Shown here piece by piece: positions 1 to 7,274 of a stretch of DNA of 26,943 nt. This DNA comes from Methylacidiphilum caldifontis (GTDB taxonomy: Bacteria; Verrucomicrobiota; Verrucomicrobiia; Methylacidiphilales; CAMAQI01). Numbering within the stretch: the stretch's first letter is position 1; each line of letters begins with the position of its first letter. The notes below the pieces were generated by a model. It was not told where the DNA came from. It saw only the letters and a list, made by a program, of their open reading frames with translations, and did no database searches. The translations under genes and the position numbers were made by a program. Where the stretch lies: contig CAMAQI010000010.1 of the NCBI GenBank assembly GCA_945860255.1, forward strand, positions 1-26,943, written 5' to 3'.

Positions 1-72
1 CAAGAAATCCACCATCCCGATCACGAGGAGAAGCCCTTTGAGATCATTCCACTAAAAAAATTCCCTGGCTAA
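1..72 (+). CDS. C-terminal end of an unidentified protein (partial)
   Basis: Frame 1 is open from the window edge and ends with TAA at 70-72. It encodes 23 residues that include HPDHEEKPFEIIPLKKFPG. The charged, proline-containing tail looks protein-like, and repeat R1 begins directly after the stop, as repeats do at other gene ends in this window. No domain is visible, so no function is proposed. It could also be a chance open frame, because only 24 codons are seen. Confidence 0.45.
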   Translation, partial: QEIHHPDHEEKPFEIIPLKKFPG

Positions 73-142
73 AGAGCAACTGTCCCGATGGAATGGGGAA
101 TGACAAAGCGGTGAAGCTGAATTTTTAAAGCATTTTGAATAG
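73..142 (+). repeat. Diverged fragment of repeat R1
   Basis: This stretch matches the head of the ~260 bp element at 8296-8560 and 2880-3180. Shared landmarks in order are GAGCAACTGTCCC, ATGGAATGGGGAATG, GGTGAAGC and an A/T-rich piece resembling AACTTAAAACATTC. It starts one base after the preceding stop codon. The match is clearly weaker than that between the two other copies, so this is an older or truncated relic. Confidence 0.65.
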
Positions 143-165
143 GGAAGGCAGTCCCAAATATATCC

Positions 166-398
166 CATGCGCGTCAACCTAACACATGAAAAGACAGTTT
201 TTTCACCGCCGAGTAAACAGAGGGCCACAGAGGAAAGTTAAATTCTCTATTTTTTGAAAGCAAAGATAACCACCTTTTTCTCCGACTTAAAACAATCATA
301 ACCTCCGTTTTCCTCCGTCTTGTCCGCCGTAGCCAAGGCGAAGGAGGATTCCTCTGCGGTTAATACAGTATTTTTTCTTCTCTTAAGTTGACGCCTAT
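166..398. repeat. Intergenic repeat block bounded by inverted R4 motifs
   Basis: The left end reads CATGCGCGTCAACCTAA (166-182). The right end reads CTTAAGTTGACGCCTATG (382-399), an imperfect inverted copy. The similarity continues inward: GAAAAGACAGTTTTTTCACCGC on the left resembles the reverse complement of the GCGGTTAATACAGTATTTTTTC segment on the right. The interior holds short reiterated words of the type CCTCCGTTTTCCTCCGTC and GGGCCACAGAGG. I see no protein in it. The layout fits a small non-autonomous (MITE-like) element, but that is inference. Confidence 0.5.
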
Positions 399-399
399 G

Positions 400-696
400 C
401 GAAATATATCGGGATGCGAAGACTTAAAAAAAGGAAAAAGAATTCCCTTGCACAATCAAATCATTTCGGTACTGTCAAGGAACTTTCAGAGCTTTGGAAT
501 GTTTTTCGTTGAGGTTTTTTCTCGATGGTTTCGGTCTAAAAAAAGTCCCTTCAAGATCAATCGGACGGCGGTGGAAGTTTAGTCTGAAGGATTTCAATCA
601 TGTGATCGTTTCCTTCAAAATAAACAATTCGGAGGTCCTCTAGCCCATTGATCGCGGGAAGAGGTCTTAATGACTCCATATCAACGAAAGGCTCCC
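400..696 (+). other. Spacer and probable leader of the RRM gene
   Basis: I see no convincing gene here. A weak promoter candidate is TTGCAC at 448-453 with TACTGT at 470-475, 16 nt apart. If used, it would give a leader of about 215 nt ahead of the RRM gene, and long leaders are common upstream of RRM and cold-shock-type RNA-binding genes. The minus strand at 557-678 has a short gene-like open frame that is treated as doubtful. Confidence 0.3.
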
Positions 697-1035
697 ATGA
701 GCAAAAAATTATACGTCGGAAATTTAAATTACGATACAGACGAAGCACAACTTCGCAGTCTCTTCTCCCAATACGGTGAAATCACCGACATCCATCTTCC
801 AATGGACAAAATGTCTGGACGCCCTCGTGGCTTCGCATTTGTGACCATCTCTGAAGATCAAGGTGCCACAAACGCAATCAACAACCTCGACGGATCTGAT
901 GTCGATGGTCGTAACATCGTTGTGAACGAAGCTCGTCCTAAAGAAGAGGGCGGTCGTTCCGGTGGTGGATACGGTGGTGGCGGTCAAGGTGGCGGCGGTG
1001 GACGTCGTGACTCTTTCCGTAAGAGCCGTTATTAA
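697..1035 (+). CDS. RNA-binding protein with one RRM and a glycine-rich tail
   Basis: This is a 112-residue protein made of a single RNA recognition motif followed by a Gly/Arg-rich tail. The RNP2 motif LYVGNL is at residues 5-10 and RNP1 RGFAFV at 44-49, both well conserved. The tail from about residue 83 is rich in GGG and GGR and ends in basic residues, like bacterial and cyanobacterial Rbp proteins, which bind single-stranded RNA and are often cold-induced. An ATG at 670 would add nine residues. I prefer 697 because family members begin just before KLYVGNL and a GAAAGG lies upstream. infA follows after 22 nt in the same direction, so the two are probably co-transcribed. Its RNA targets cannot be told from sequence. 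Confidence 0.93.
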   Translation: MSKKLYVGNLNYDTDEAQLRSLFSQYGEITDIHLPMDKMSGRPRGFAFVTISEDQGATNAINNLDGSDVDGRNIVVNEARPKEEGGRSGGGYGGGGQGGGGGRRDSFRKSRY

Positions 1036-1057
1036 TTTTTTAGGAAATAGAAGATAG

Positions 1058-1300
1058 ATGTCCTCGGAACAAGTTATTGAAACCGAGGCTACCGTTCGAT
1101 CAGTCCTTCCTGGAACTATGTTTCGAGTCGTCCTTCAAAATGGGCACGAACTTTTAGCACATCCTTCAGGGAAAATGAGAAAACGCTTCATCCGTATGAC
1201 AACGGGTGACAAGGTGAAGATCGAGATCTCACCGTACGATATGACGAAAGCTCGTATCGTTCGACGAATCGATCCACCTCGGTTTAATCCTCCTTCTTAA
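1058..1300 (+). CDS. infA: Translation initiation factor IF-1
   Basis: This 80-residue protein has the full IF-1 OB-fold signature: ATVRSVLPGTMFRVVLQNGHELLAHPSGKMRKRFIRMTTGDKVKIEISPYD in pieces such as GTMFRV, GHELLAH, GKMRK and RMTTGDKV. It ends in the usual basic stretch KARIVRR. IF-1 binds the 30S A site during initiation together with IF-2 and IF-3. A short extension (IDPPRFNPPS) makes it slightly longer than the usual 72 residues. It lies 22 nt after the RRM gene, and a strong intrinsic terminator follows 11 nt after the stop, closing the pair as one transcription unit. Confidence 0.95.
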   Translation: MSSEQVIETEATVRSVLPGTMFRVVLQNGHELLAHPSGKMRKRFIRMTTGDKVKIEISPYDMTKARIVRRIDPPRFNPPS

Positions 1301-1310
1301 AATATTTACA

Positions 1311-1345
1311 AAAAACCCGCACCCTCAAAAGTGCGGGTTTTTTTT
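1311..1345 (+). terminator. Rho-independent terminator after infA
   Basis: The stem AACCCGCAC / GTGCGGGTT surrounds the loop CCTCAAAA and is followed by an uninterrupted run of T. It is GC-rich with a perfect stem. The A-run on the 5' side would also allow function on the opposite strand. Confidence 0.93.
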
Positions 1346-1371
1346 GCGCCAAAATATTTTCGACTGTTAAC

Positions 1372-1490
1372 GAGATCTCTAAGGAAGGCAAGAACGCAGG
1401 AACAAGAACTTTATTTTTTTTATTTTTCATGCCTTCATGCATTCCTAAGAGATCTCAGTATTTTTATCAGTTCCTTAGAGATAAAAATTT
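1372..1490 (+). promoter_or_regulatory. Candidate structured 5' leader of the antiporter gene (alternative stems)
   Basis: Three segments can pair in two exclusive ways. Segment A is GAGATCTCTAAGGAA (1372-1386). Segment B is TTCCTAAGAGATCTC (1442-1456) and pairs with A at 14 of 15 positions. Segment C is TTCCTTAGAGAT (1471-1482) and pairs perfectly with the last 12 bases of A. C carries the only purine-rich stretch near the ATG at 1491, so A:C pairing would hide the ribosome entry site and A:B would free it. A further option, GAAGGCA (1384-1390) with TGCCTTC (1430-1436), competes with A. The pairings are seen in the sequence; switching is inferred. No named riboswitch class is recognised. Confidence 0.5.
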
Positions 1491-2870
1491 ATGAGCAAAG
1501 AAATAACTTTTTCAGCCGTTTGGGCGAGCATCGTGGAGACGGTCTCTCAGCTTCTTTCGCCGCATGGGGCTCCCTTGGTCGAGGGAGGAGCGAACACTTA
1601 TGCGATGAACGATTTTAGCCTCCATTTCTTTCTTCAAATTGCGCTGATTATTTTGACCTGCCGAGTTGTCGGATGGCTAGGACGGAAGTTCTTGGGCCAA
1701 CCGCAGGTCGTCGGCGAAATGATTGCGGGGGTGATTATTGGGCCTTCCGTGATTGGGTATTTCTTTCCAGAGTTTTCCGCGGCCCTCTTTCCGAATGTCA
1801 CGAAAAGCGTTTTGTATGTCGGGGCTCAGTTCGGAGTGGGATTGTATATGTTTCTCGTCGGCACGACTTTTCATCTCGAGGATTTCAAAGCGAATCGGAA
1901 AAAGGCTTTTGCCGTCTCTTTCGCGGGGATCGCCGCCCCCTTTTTGGTTGCGGTTCTGATCACTCCTTACTTGATGACGATTCCGGGACTGTTCGCCCCC
2001 ACGATTTCAATAAGCAGTGCGACCCTTTTTTTAGGAGCCTGTATTGCGTTGACCGCCTTTCCGATGCTTGCGCGAATTATTAACGAACAGGGCCTCAGTG
2101 GTTCATCATTGGGAACGATTACACTGACTGCCGGAGCTTTTGACGACGCTTGTTCTTGGTGTGTCTTAGCGATTGTTTTAGCGACCTTTGGCGCCGGACC
2201 TGGCGTTGCCGTTCTTGCGATTTGCGGTGGAATCCTTTATTCGCTCTTTATCTGTTTCTTCGGAAGAAAATTACTCGCTCCGCTTGGGAAAATCGTTGAG
2301 AAAGAAGGGTCGATGAGCCATCAGGTGCTCGCGATTGTCTTAGCTCTTTTCTCTCTTTCCGCATTTTTGATGGATGCCATTGGAATTCATGCGATTTTCG
2401 GTGGATTCATTCTCGGAACCGTGATGCCACGCGGGAAGTTTGTCTCTGAGTTAAAGAAAAAAGTGGAGCCGTTGGCCGTTGTTCTTTTTCTCCCGATGTT
2501 TTTTACTTACTCCGGATTGAACACGGTGATGAATGTGGTGAACACTCCCTTTTTAATGTTTGTGGCCTTAGGAGTCCTTGTCGCTTCAGTGTTCGCTAAG
2601 GGAGTCGCTTGTTATGTAGCCGCTCGTCTCTGCGGTGAAGATAATCGCACGGCACTTGCGATCGGGGCTTTGATGAATTCACGCGGCTTGATGGAATTGA
2701 TCATTATCAATATCGGACTTGAGAAAGGAATTATTGGACAAGGGCTCTTCTCGATGTTGGTTTTGATGGCGATTGTGACCACCTTGATGGCCACCCCTAT
2801 TTTTGAGTTCGTCTATGGCCGAAAAGCACGGGCACGCGGAGAACTAGGCGTCAACTTAAGGGAAAAATAA
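1491..2870 (+). CDS. CPA2-family Na+/H+ antiporter, inner membrane
   Basis: This 459-residue polytopic protein has the Na+/H+ exchanger (CPA2, KefB/GerN/NapA-like) fold and about 12-13 hydrophobic segments from residue 42 on. Landmarks are QPQVVGEMIAGVIIGPSVIG (70-89), PMLARIINE (191-199) and the ion-binding aspartate pair in AGAFDDACSW (D218, D219). The paired Asp is the signature of electrogenic Na+/H+ antiporters, as opposed to the ND of electroneutral ones, and argues for Na+ export in pH or salt homeostasis. There is no RCK/TrkA domain at the C terminus, unlike Kef K+ channels. The ~40-residue N-terminal stretch is hydrophilic. The last codons (GVNLREK) are encoded by an R4 repeat motif, so the native C terminus may have been altered. 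The leader may form alternative stems. Confidence 0.9.
   Translation: MSKEITFSAVWASIVETVSQLLSPHGAPLVEGGANTYAMNDFSLHFFLQIALIILTCRVVGWLGRKFLGQPQVVGEMIAGVIIGPSVIGYFFPEFSAALFPNVTKSVLYVGAQFGVGLYMFLVGTTFHLEDFKANRKKAFAVSFAGIAAPFLVAVLITPYLMTIPGLFAPTISISSATLFLGACIALTAFPMLARIINEQGLSGSSLGTITLTAGAFDDACSWCVLAIVLATFGAGPGVAVLAICGGILYSLFICFFGRKLLAPLGKIVEKEGSMSHQVLAIVLALFSLSAFLMDAIGIHAIFGGFILGTVMPRGKFVSELKKKVEPLAVVLFLPMFFTYSGLNTVMNVVNTPFLMFVALGVLVASVFAKGVACYVAARLCGEDNRTALAIGALMNSRGLMELIIINIGLEKGIIGQGLFSMLVLMAIVTTLMATPIFEFVYGRKARARGELGVNLREK
2845..2860 (-). repeat. R4 motif inside the 3' end of the antiporter gene
   Basis: TAGGCGTCAACTTAAG is the exact reverse complement of 382-397. It is followed by a similar A-rich tract (GGGAAAAATAAAAAATACAG against AGAGAAGAAAAAATACTGTA). 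It spans the last sense codons of the antiporter. Confidence 0.7.
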
Positions 2871-2879
2871 AAAATACAG

Positions 2880-3180
2880 GTTGCTCTTAGTGAAGTAAAC
2901 TTCCTAAAATATATAAACATCTATCGTCCAAGAGATTATGAAAAATACCAAAATACAGTTTTTCACACGAAGCCGCGAAGTTGCCCAAGGTTCCGCCCGA
3001 AAGGCAAATTATTTTTTTCTAAATTCCTACGGGGAGAACCTTGGGAAGCTTTGCGCCTTTGCGTGAGGCAATGTCTTTATCTCTGTTTGAATGTTTTAAG
3101 TTCGCTTCACAACGGTGCCATTCCCCATTCCATGGGGACAGTTGCTCCTAGTGAAGTAAACTTTTTAAAATATATAAACA
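2880..3180 (-). repeat. Repeat R1, minus-oriented copy with 40 bp direct repeats at both ends
   Basis: The interior is almost identical to the reverse complement of 8296-8560. One uninterrupted match exceeds 100 bp, with single substitutions further on. It contains an imperfect palindrome: TTGCCCAAGGTTCCGCCCG and, facing it, CGGGGAGAACCTTGGGAAGC, with perfect core arms CCCAAGGTTC / GAACCTTGGG. The 40 bp segments at 2880-2919 and 3141-3180 match each other at 37 of 40 positions (core GTGAAGTAAACTT, then AAAATATATAAACA), an offset of 261 bp. No protein is encoded. The near identity of the two copies points to recent movement or gene conversion. Confidence 0.85.
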
Positions 3181-3450
3181 ACTTGTAATCAGATAGTTAA
3201 GAAAAATACAAATTTTGCATCGTGCCGAGTTCTTTGGGAAAGAACGACCTGCCCCGATGATGTCGGGGGACGAACGAATCATCATGGAGTTGGAGAATCT
3301 CCCAAGATCATTGCCTGAATATTAGGTTTCACAAAGGAAGAGAATGAAATTGATGTTCGGAGGATTTTCAGGATAAAGACCAAAGAAAATTGTATTTTTG
3401 TTTTTGTCCTTGTGTCGACGACTATGCGCATCTGCGGAAACGGGTTTAAA
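3181..3450. other. Gene-free spacer with a small hairpin
   Basis: I see no gene. A hairpin CCCCGA-TGATG-TCGGGG lies at about 3253-3269, without a T-run. A 10-residue open frame (3344-3376) has a good purine-rich site in front (AAAGGAAGAGA) but cannot be supported as a gene. Confidence 0.35.
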
Positions 3451-3540
3451 CTCATCGATCGGAATTTAATACGATCTCAATGGGCGTAGAATTGTTTTTA
3501 TTGCATAGATCCTTGGTTTCGCTCTTTGACCTATTTATAA
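3451..3540 (-). repeat. Repeat R2, diverged copy in the helicase leader
   Basis: On the minus strand this reads GGTCAAAGAGCGAAACCAAGGAT near one end and AAATTCCGATCGATGAG at the other. It matches the R2 copies at 18601-18692 and 11042-11134 in both order and spacing (about 90 nt). The terminal stem is no longer complementary, unlike in the other copies, so it looks like a decayed copy. It sits 60 nt ahead of the helicase start. Confidence 0.7.
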
Positions 3541-3601
3541 AAGAGTCATCGATTCTCACATTTCGTTGGCCTTTATCTCAAGAAGTCGCTAAAAACCTCC
3601 C

Positions 3602-4819
3602 ATGTCATCATTTGTAGAACTAGGTTTAAGCGAAGATATTGCCCACGGGGTGCAGTCCATGAATTTTATCGACCCCTCCCCGATTCAGGAGAAATCGATC
3701 CCCGTCATCCTTGAAAAAAAGGATCTCGTCGCCTCGGCCCAAACCGGAACAGGGAAAACTGCCGCTTTTGGTCTCCCTATTTTATCAATGCTCAAATCGC
3801 ACGGAAAACTCCGCGCCCTGATCCTAGAGCCGACTCGTGAGCTCGCTTTTCAAGTCGGCGAGGCATTGAAAGATTACGGACGATTAACGAATCTTCGCAC
3901 GCTGGTGATTTTTGGAGGCGTCGGTTACGATAAACAAAAAGAGGCGCTCAATCGCGGGGTCGATATTGTGATTGCCACACCGGGACGCCTTCTCGATCTT
4001 CTCGAACAGGATGCGATCTCCTTACATTCGATTCAGCATCTTGTGCTCGATGAATGCGATCGAATGCTCGACATGGGATTTCTTCCGGATGTCAGCAAGA
4101 TTATTAAAAAAACGCCAACCACTCGTCAGACCCTTCTCTTTTCGGCGACCTTGCCTCCGGAAATTCAATCGATCTGTAGCTGGGCCTTGATCGACCCTCT
4201 CCGCATCGAGATTGGCGTACTCCGTTCTCCCGCAGAGACGGTCAAGCATGCCCTTTATCCCGTTGCTTCGAATCAAAAGCAGGAACTGCTTTTAGCTCTT
4301 TTAGAAAAGCTTCATTATCAAAGTATTTTAATCTTCTGTCGTACCAAGGTACAGGCCGATCGAATTGCTCATGAACTAAAAAAAGCACAGCATTTGGTTG
4401 CCGTCATGCATGCTGATCGCTCTCAAGGAGAACGCACCGAGGCTCTTGCCGGATTCAAATCTGGTAAATATGAGGTTTTGGTTGCGACCGATATCGCCGC
4501 CCGTGGAATCGATGTCGCCTCGGTCACGCATGTCATCAATTATGATATTCCGGGACATCCCGAAGATTACGTCCATCGAATTGGCCGCACCGGTCGCGCG
4601 CAAACCGAAGGGGATGCCTTGACCTTGATTACGGGAGAGGATTTAAGAGAGGTCGCGCAGATTGAACACTATATCAATCAAAAGATTCCTCGCGAAAAGG
4701 TCGAAGGTTTTAATTACACCTACACCGCGCTTCTTGAGCAAACCGAAGTCGTCGCAGAAGCGGCCGTCCCTCGCCGTTCCCTTCGGAATACGAAGCCCGC
4801 AAACGCACGCAGACGGTAA
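3602..4819 (+). CDS. DEAD-box ATP-dependent RNA helicase (RhlE-like, DECD variant)
   Basis: This 405-residue protein has two RecA-like domains with every DEAD-box motif in order: Q motif (PSPIQEKSIP, 25-34), Walker A AQTGTGKT (46-53), PTRELA (77-82), TPGR (126-129), motif II DECD (150-153), SAT (181-183), ATDIAARGID (294-303) and HRIGRTGR (324-331). It unwinds short RNA duplexes using ATP in RNA remodelling, ribosome assembly or decay. Motif II is DECD instead of DEAD, so it is a conservative variant, as in eukaryotic UAP56/Sub2. The C-terminal tail is short and basic (RRSLRNTKPANARRR), with no DbpA-type RNA-binding domain. The length and the LDMGF sequence after motif II are RhlE-like. Its leader contains an R2 repeat. 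It is convergent with the fab operon. Confidence 0.94.
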   Translation: MSSFVELGLSEDIAHGVQSMNFIDPSPIQEKSIPVILEKKDLVASAQTGTGKTAAFGLPILSMLKSHGKLRALILEPTRELAFQVGEALKDYGRLTNLRTLVIFGGVGYDKQKEALNRGVDIVIATPGRLLDLLEQDAISLHSIQHLVLDECDRMLDMGFLPDVSKIIKKTPTTRQTLLFSATLPPEIQSICSWALIDPLRIEIGVLRSPAETVKHALYPVASNQKQELLLALLEKLHYQSILIFCRTKVQADRIAHELKKAQHLVAVMHADRSQGERTEALAGFKSGKYEVLVATDIAARGIDVASVTHVINYDIPGHPEDYVHRIGRTGRAQTEGDALTLITGEDLREVAQIEHYINQKIPREKVEGFNYTYTALLEQTEVVAEAAVPRRSLRNTKPANARRR

Positions 4820-4834
4820 GCTGGATTTTGTTCC

Positions 4835-4860
4835 ATCGATTTCTTGAATGAGAAATCGAT
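4835..4860. terminator. Hairpin between the convergent helicase and fabF genes
   Basis: A perfect 10 bp inverted repeat ATCGATTTCT / AGAAATCGAT has the loop TGAATG. It lies 15 nt after the helicase stop and 35 nt past the fabF stop. Only short T or A runs flank it, so as a terminator it may be weak but bidirectional. Confidence 0.5.
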
Positions 4861-4895
4861 TTAAAATGCAGAGAAGTGTTTCGCGCGGAGAGGGG

Positions 4896-6137
4896 TTAAG
4901 CGGTAAAACGACGAATCGCAATGGAGGCATTGTGCCCGCCAAAGCCGAAGGAGTTATTCAGCGCGATCTCCACATTCGCCTCGCGGGTTTTGTGGGGGGT
5001 ATAATCAAGATCACAAGCGGGATCTGGATTATCTAAATTAATCGTCGGAGGAATTAAACCAGTCTCGATCGCTTTAATACAGGCAATCAACTCAACCGCT
5101 CCTGCCGCACCGAGAAGATGACCCGTCATCGATTTCGTCGAACTAACTATTACCTTTTTGGCATTCTCTCCGAATACGGCTTTAATCGCATTGGTCTCGC
5201 AAATATCCCCTTGAGGAGTGGAGGTTCCATGGGCGTTAATGTAGGAAACCTGCTCTGGAGTGACTCCGGCGTGCTGGAGGGCGATTTTCATCGCACGGGC
5301 AGCCCCTTTGCCTTCCGGATGAGGAGAGGTCATATGGTAGGCATCGGCAGAGATTCCATAGCCGACCAATTCCGCAAGAATTTTTGCTCCTCGTTTCTGA
5401 GCATGTTCAAGACTTTCAAGAACCACGATGCCGGCTCCTTCACCAAGGACAAATCCGTTGCGATCTTTATCAAAAGGACGTGAGGCCTTCTGAGGAGCCT
5501 CATTGCGAGGGCTTAAAGCCTTCATATTACTAAACCCAGCGATGCCAAGAGGGGTACAGGCCGCTTCGCTTCCGCCTGCAATCATCAAATCAGCCTCGCC
5601 GGTACGAATGATGCGCCAGGCCTCGCCAATCGATTGATTCGCCGTCGCACAAGCGGTCACCACTGCAAAATTAGGACCGCCAAAACCGAACTCCATGGCG
5701 ATATTTCCCGAGGCCATGTTACTGATCATTAAAGGAATAAGAAAAGGGGAGACACGACCGGGACCTTTTTGAATCAACTTGGTGTGTTCCTCTTCAATCG
5801 AGATGAGACCGCCGATTCCTGAGCCCACAATGACCCCTGAGCGTTCCATATCAAAACGATCGATCCCAGACTGGGCGTAAGCCTCTTTCGCCGCCGCCAT
5901 CGCAAATTGAGCATAGCGATCATTTCGCTTCGCATCTTTGGGATTTTTAAAAAAGGGGGCTGGGGAGAAATTCTTTACTTCACCTGCAAAAGTCACATCA
6001 AAGGCCGTTGTATCAAAGGCTTGAATCGGAGCGATTCCGCTTTGACCGGCAATAAGAGCAGCCCAATAAGTAGGAGTGTCATTCCCTAAAGGAGTAACAG
6101 CACCCATACCGGTGATCACGACGCGACGAATTGACAT
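4896..6137 (-). CDS. fabF: 3-oxoacyl-[acyl-carrier-protein] synthase II
   Basis: This 413-residue condensing enzyme is the standard FabF length. The catalytic triad sits at the same numbers as in the E. coli enzyme: C163 (VVTACATANQSIG), H303 (NAHGTSTP) and H340 (STKSMTGHLLGAAG), with K335 nearby. It condenses malonyl-ACP with acyl-ACP in fatty-acid elongation in the cytoplasm. The residues after the active-site Cys read ATANQSIG, where many homologues have ATGTHSIG, a mild variation. It is the last gene of fabG-acpP-fabF, 56 nt after acpP. That gap holds a hairpin followed by TTTT, which may lower fabF expression relative to acpP. The start at 6137 gives the expected N terminus (RRVVITGMGAVTPLG). 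Confidence 0.96.
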   Translation of the reverse strand: MSIRRVVITGMGAVTPLGNDTPTYWAALIAGQSGIAPIQAFDTTAFDVTFAGEVKNFSPAPFFKNPKDAKRNDRYAQFAMAAAKEAYAQSGIDRFDMERSGVIVGSGIGGLISIEEEHTKLIQKGPGRVSPFLIPLMISNMASGNIAMEFGFGGPNFAVVTACATANQSIGEAWRIIRTGEADLMIAGGSEAACTPLGIAGFSNMKALSPRNEAPQKASRPFDKDRNGFVLGEGAGIVVLESLEHAQKRGAKILAELVGYGISADAYHMTSPHPEGKGAARAMKIALQHAGVTPEQVSYINAHGTSTPQGDICETNAIKAVFGENAKKVIVSSTKSMTGHLLGAAGAVELIACIKAIETGLIPPTINLDNPDPACDLDYTPHKTREANVEIALNNSFGFGGHNASIAIRRFTA

Positions 6138-6140
6138 GTA

Positions 6141-6176
6141 GAAAAGGGCATCCTCTTTTTTAAGGAGAAGATGCCC
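6141..6176 (-). promoter_or_regulatory. Terminator-like hairpin between acpP and fabF
   Basis: On the minus strand GGGCATC-TT-CTC pairs with GAG-GATGCCC around the loop CTTAAAAAA, followed by TTTTC and then, after three more bases, the fabF start codon. The 3' arm includes GAGG, the only Shine-Dalgarno-like sequence near fabF. It could act as a partial terminator, a processing barrier or a translation brake. Confidence 0.6.
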
Positions 6177-6193
6177 TATGTTAAATTAGTCGA

Positions 6194-6439
6194 TTATTTA
6201 TCGTTGTTTTCTTCGATGTAGCGAATGACGTCGCCTACAGTTTGAAGCTTTTCAGCCTCTTCGTCCGGAACTTCGATATCAAATTCCTCTTCGAAGGCCA
6301 TCACGAGCTCGACGGTGTCCAAGGAATCAGCCCCTAAGTCTTCAATAAACTTAGCGGTCGGTGTTACTTGTTCAGGGTTAACGCCGAGTTGTTCGACGAT
6401 GATCTCTTTTACTTTTTCTTCAACGGTTTTTTCTGCCAT
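6194..6439 (-). CDS. acpP: Acyl carrier protein
   Basis: This 81-residue acidic protein carries the 4'-phosphopantetheine attachment motif GADSLD with Ser39, followed by TVELVMAFEEEFDIEVPDEEAE, the classic ACP helix II-III region. It shuttles acyl chains among the Fab enzymes. The frame extends 19 codons upstream to another ATG. I place the start at 6439 because the protein then begins MAEKTVEEK like other ACPs and an AAGGAG lies 8 nt ahead. It sits between fabG (91 nt) and fabF (56 nt) on the same strand. Confidence 0.96.
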   Translation of the reverse strand: MAEKTVEEKVKEIIVEQLGVNPEQVTPTAKFIEDLGADSLDTVELVMAFEEEFDIEVPDEEAEKLQTVGDVIRYIEENNDK

Positions 6440-6530
6440 AGTGTTCTCCTTGTTCTTATCAGGAATTGGTTGGGTGTTAGTAGGAATTAGAAACATTGCA
6501 ACATAAAAAATTCATTCGCCCGTAAATTTC

Positions 6531-7274
6531 CTATGACATGACCATTCCACCGTCGACGGTGAAGGTCTGTCCCGTGATGAAAGTCGAGTGGGGAGAGCAA
6601 AGGAAACCGACCATTTTTGCGATATCCGTCGCTTGTCCAAAACGCTTGAGCGGGATCTGTTCGAGTACTTTTTTACGCACCTCTTCGGAAAGCTCTTTGG
6701 TCATATCGGTCTCGATAAACCCGGGACAAACAACATTGACCGTAATTCCACGACTGGCGACTTCACGTGCGACCGATTTTGTTAATCCGATCAACCCTGC
6801 TTTTGAAGCGGAGTAGTTGACTTGGCCTGCATTTCCGATCAATCCCACGACCGAGGCGATATTGACCACCGTCCCTGAGCGTTGACGAATCATCGTGCGG
6901 GTCACGGGCTTGATCCAGTTAAAGGCCCCCTTGAGGTTGGTATCGAGCACGAAATCCCAATCCTGTTCCGACATCCGCATCATCAGCGTGTCACGAGTGA
7001 CTCCGGCATTGTTCACGAGAATATCGAGCGTTCCAAAATCTTGACTGATCTGCTCGACGGCTTTATCCACCGCATCGGTATTCGCAACATCAAGAGCATA
7101 CCCCTGAGCCTTACGACCGAGAGCGATCACTCCTTGAATCGTTTCCTGAAGTGAGTCCAGAGAGCGGCTCACACAGGCAACGTTGGCCCCAAGAGAGGCA
7201 AGTTCAAGGGCAATGGCCCGACCGATTCCTCGGCTGGCCCCAGTCACAATCGCATTTTTACCTTCAAGTAACAT
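6531..7274 (-). CDS. fabG: 3-oxoacyl-[acyl-carrier-protein] reductase
   Basis: This 247-residue short-chain dehydrogenase has the NADP-binding motif TGASRGIG (11-18), NNAG (88-91) and the catalytic residues S141, Y154 and K158 (NYSASKAG). The C-terminal region GQTFTVDGGMVMS is typical of FabG. It reduces 3-oxoacyl-ACP in fatty-acid elongation. It is the first gene of the fab operon, divergent from the PocR-AraC gene. A minus-strand TTGACA at 7304-7309 lies 30 nt upstream of the ATG, without a clear -10 at the right distance, so the promoter position is uncertain. AAGG lies about 8 nt ahead of the ATG. Confidence 0.95.
   Translation of the reverse strand: MLLEGKNAIVTGASRGIGRAIALELASLGANVACVSRSLDSLQETIQGVIALGRKAQGYALDVANTDAVDKAVEQISQDFGTLDILVNNAGVTRDTLMMRMSEQDWDFVLDTNLKGAFNWIKPVTRTMIRQRSGTVVNIASVVGLIGNAGQVNYSASKAGLIGLTKSVAREVASRGITVNVVCPGFIETDMTKELSEEVRKKVLEQIPLKRFGQATDIAKMVGFLCSPHSTFITGQTFTVDGGMVMS

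Noticed and set aside
557..678. Minus-strand 40-codon frame beginning MESLRPLPAINGLEDLRIV, with leucine-rich-repeat-like spacing
   Set aside because: Only 40 codons, no convincing ribosome site, and it lies in the leader of the RRM gene; could be a fragment, but not supportable as a gene.
1372..1490. Assignment of the antiporter leader to a named Li+ or Na+ riboswitch class
   Set aside because: I could not match a consensus; only the alternative pairings are seen.
3344..3376. 10-residue open frame with a good purine-rich site, possible leader peptide of the helicase
   Set aside because: No run of regulatory codons and no attenuator stem linked to it; it lies over 200 nt before the helicase.
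5118..5483. Plus-strand 121-codon frame opposite fabF
   Set aside because: Antisense shadow of a strongly conserved enzyme; no family features.
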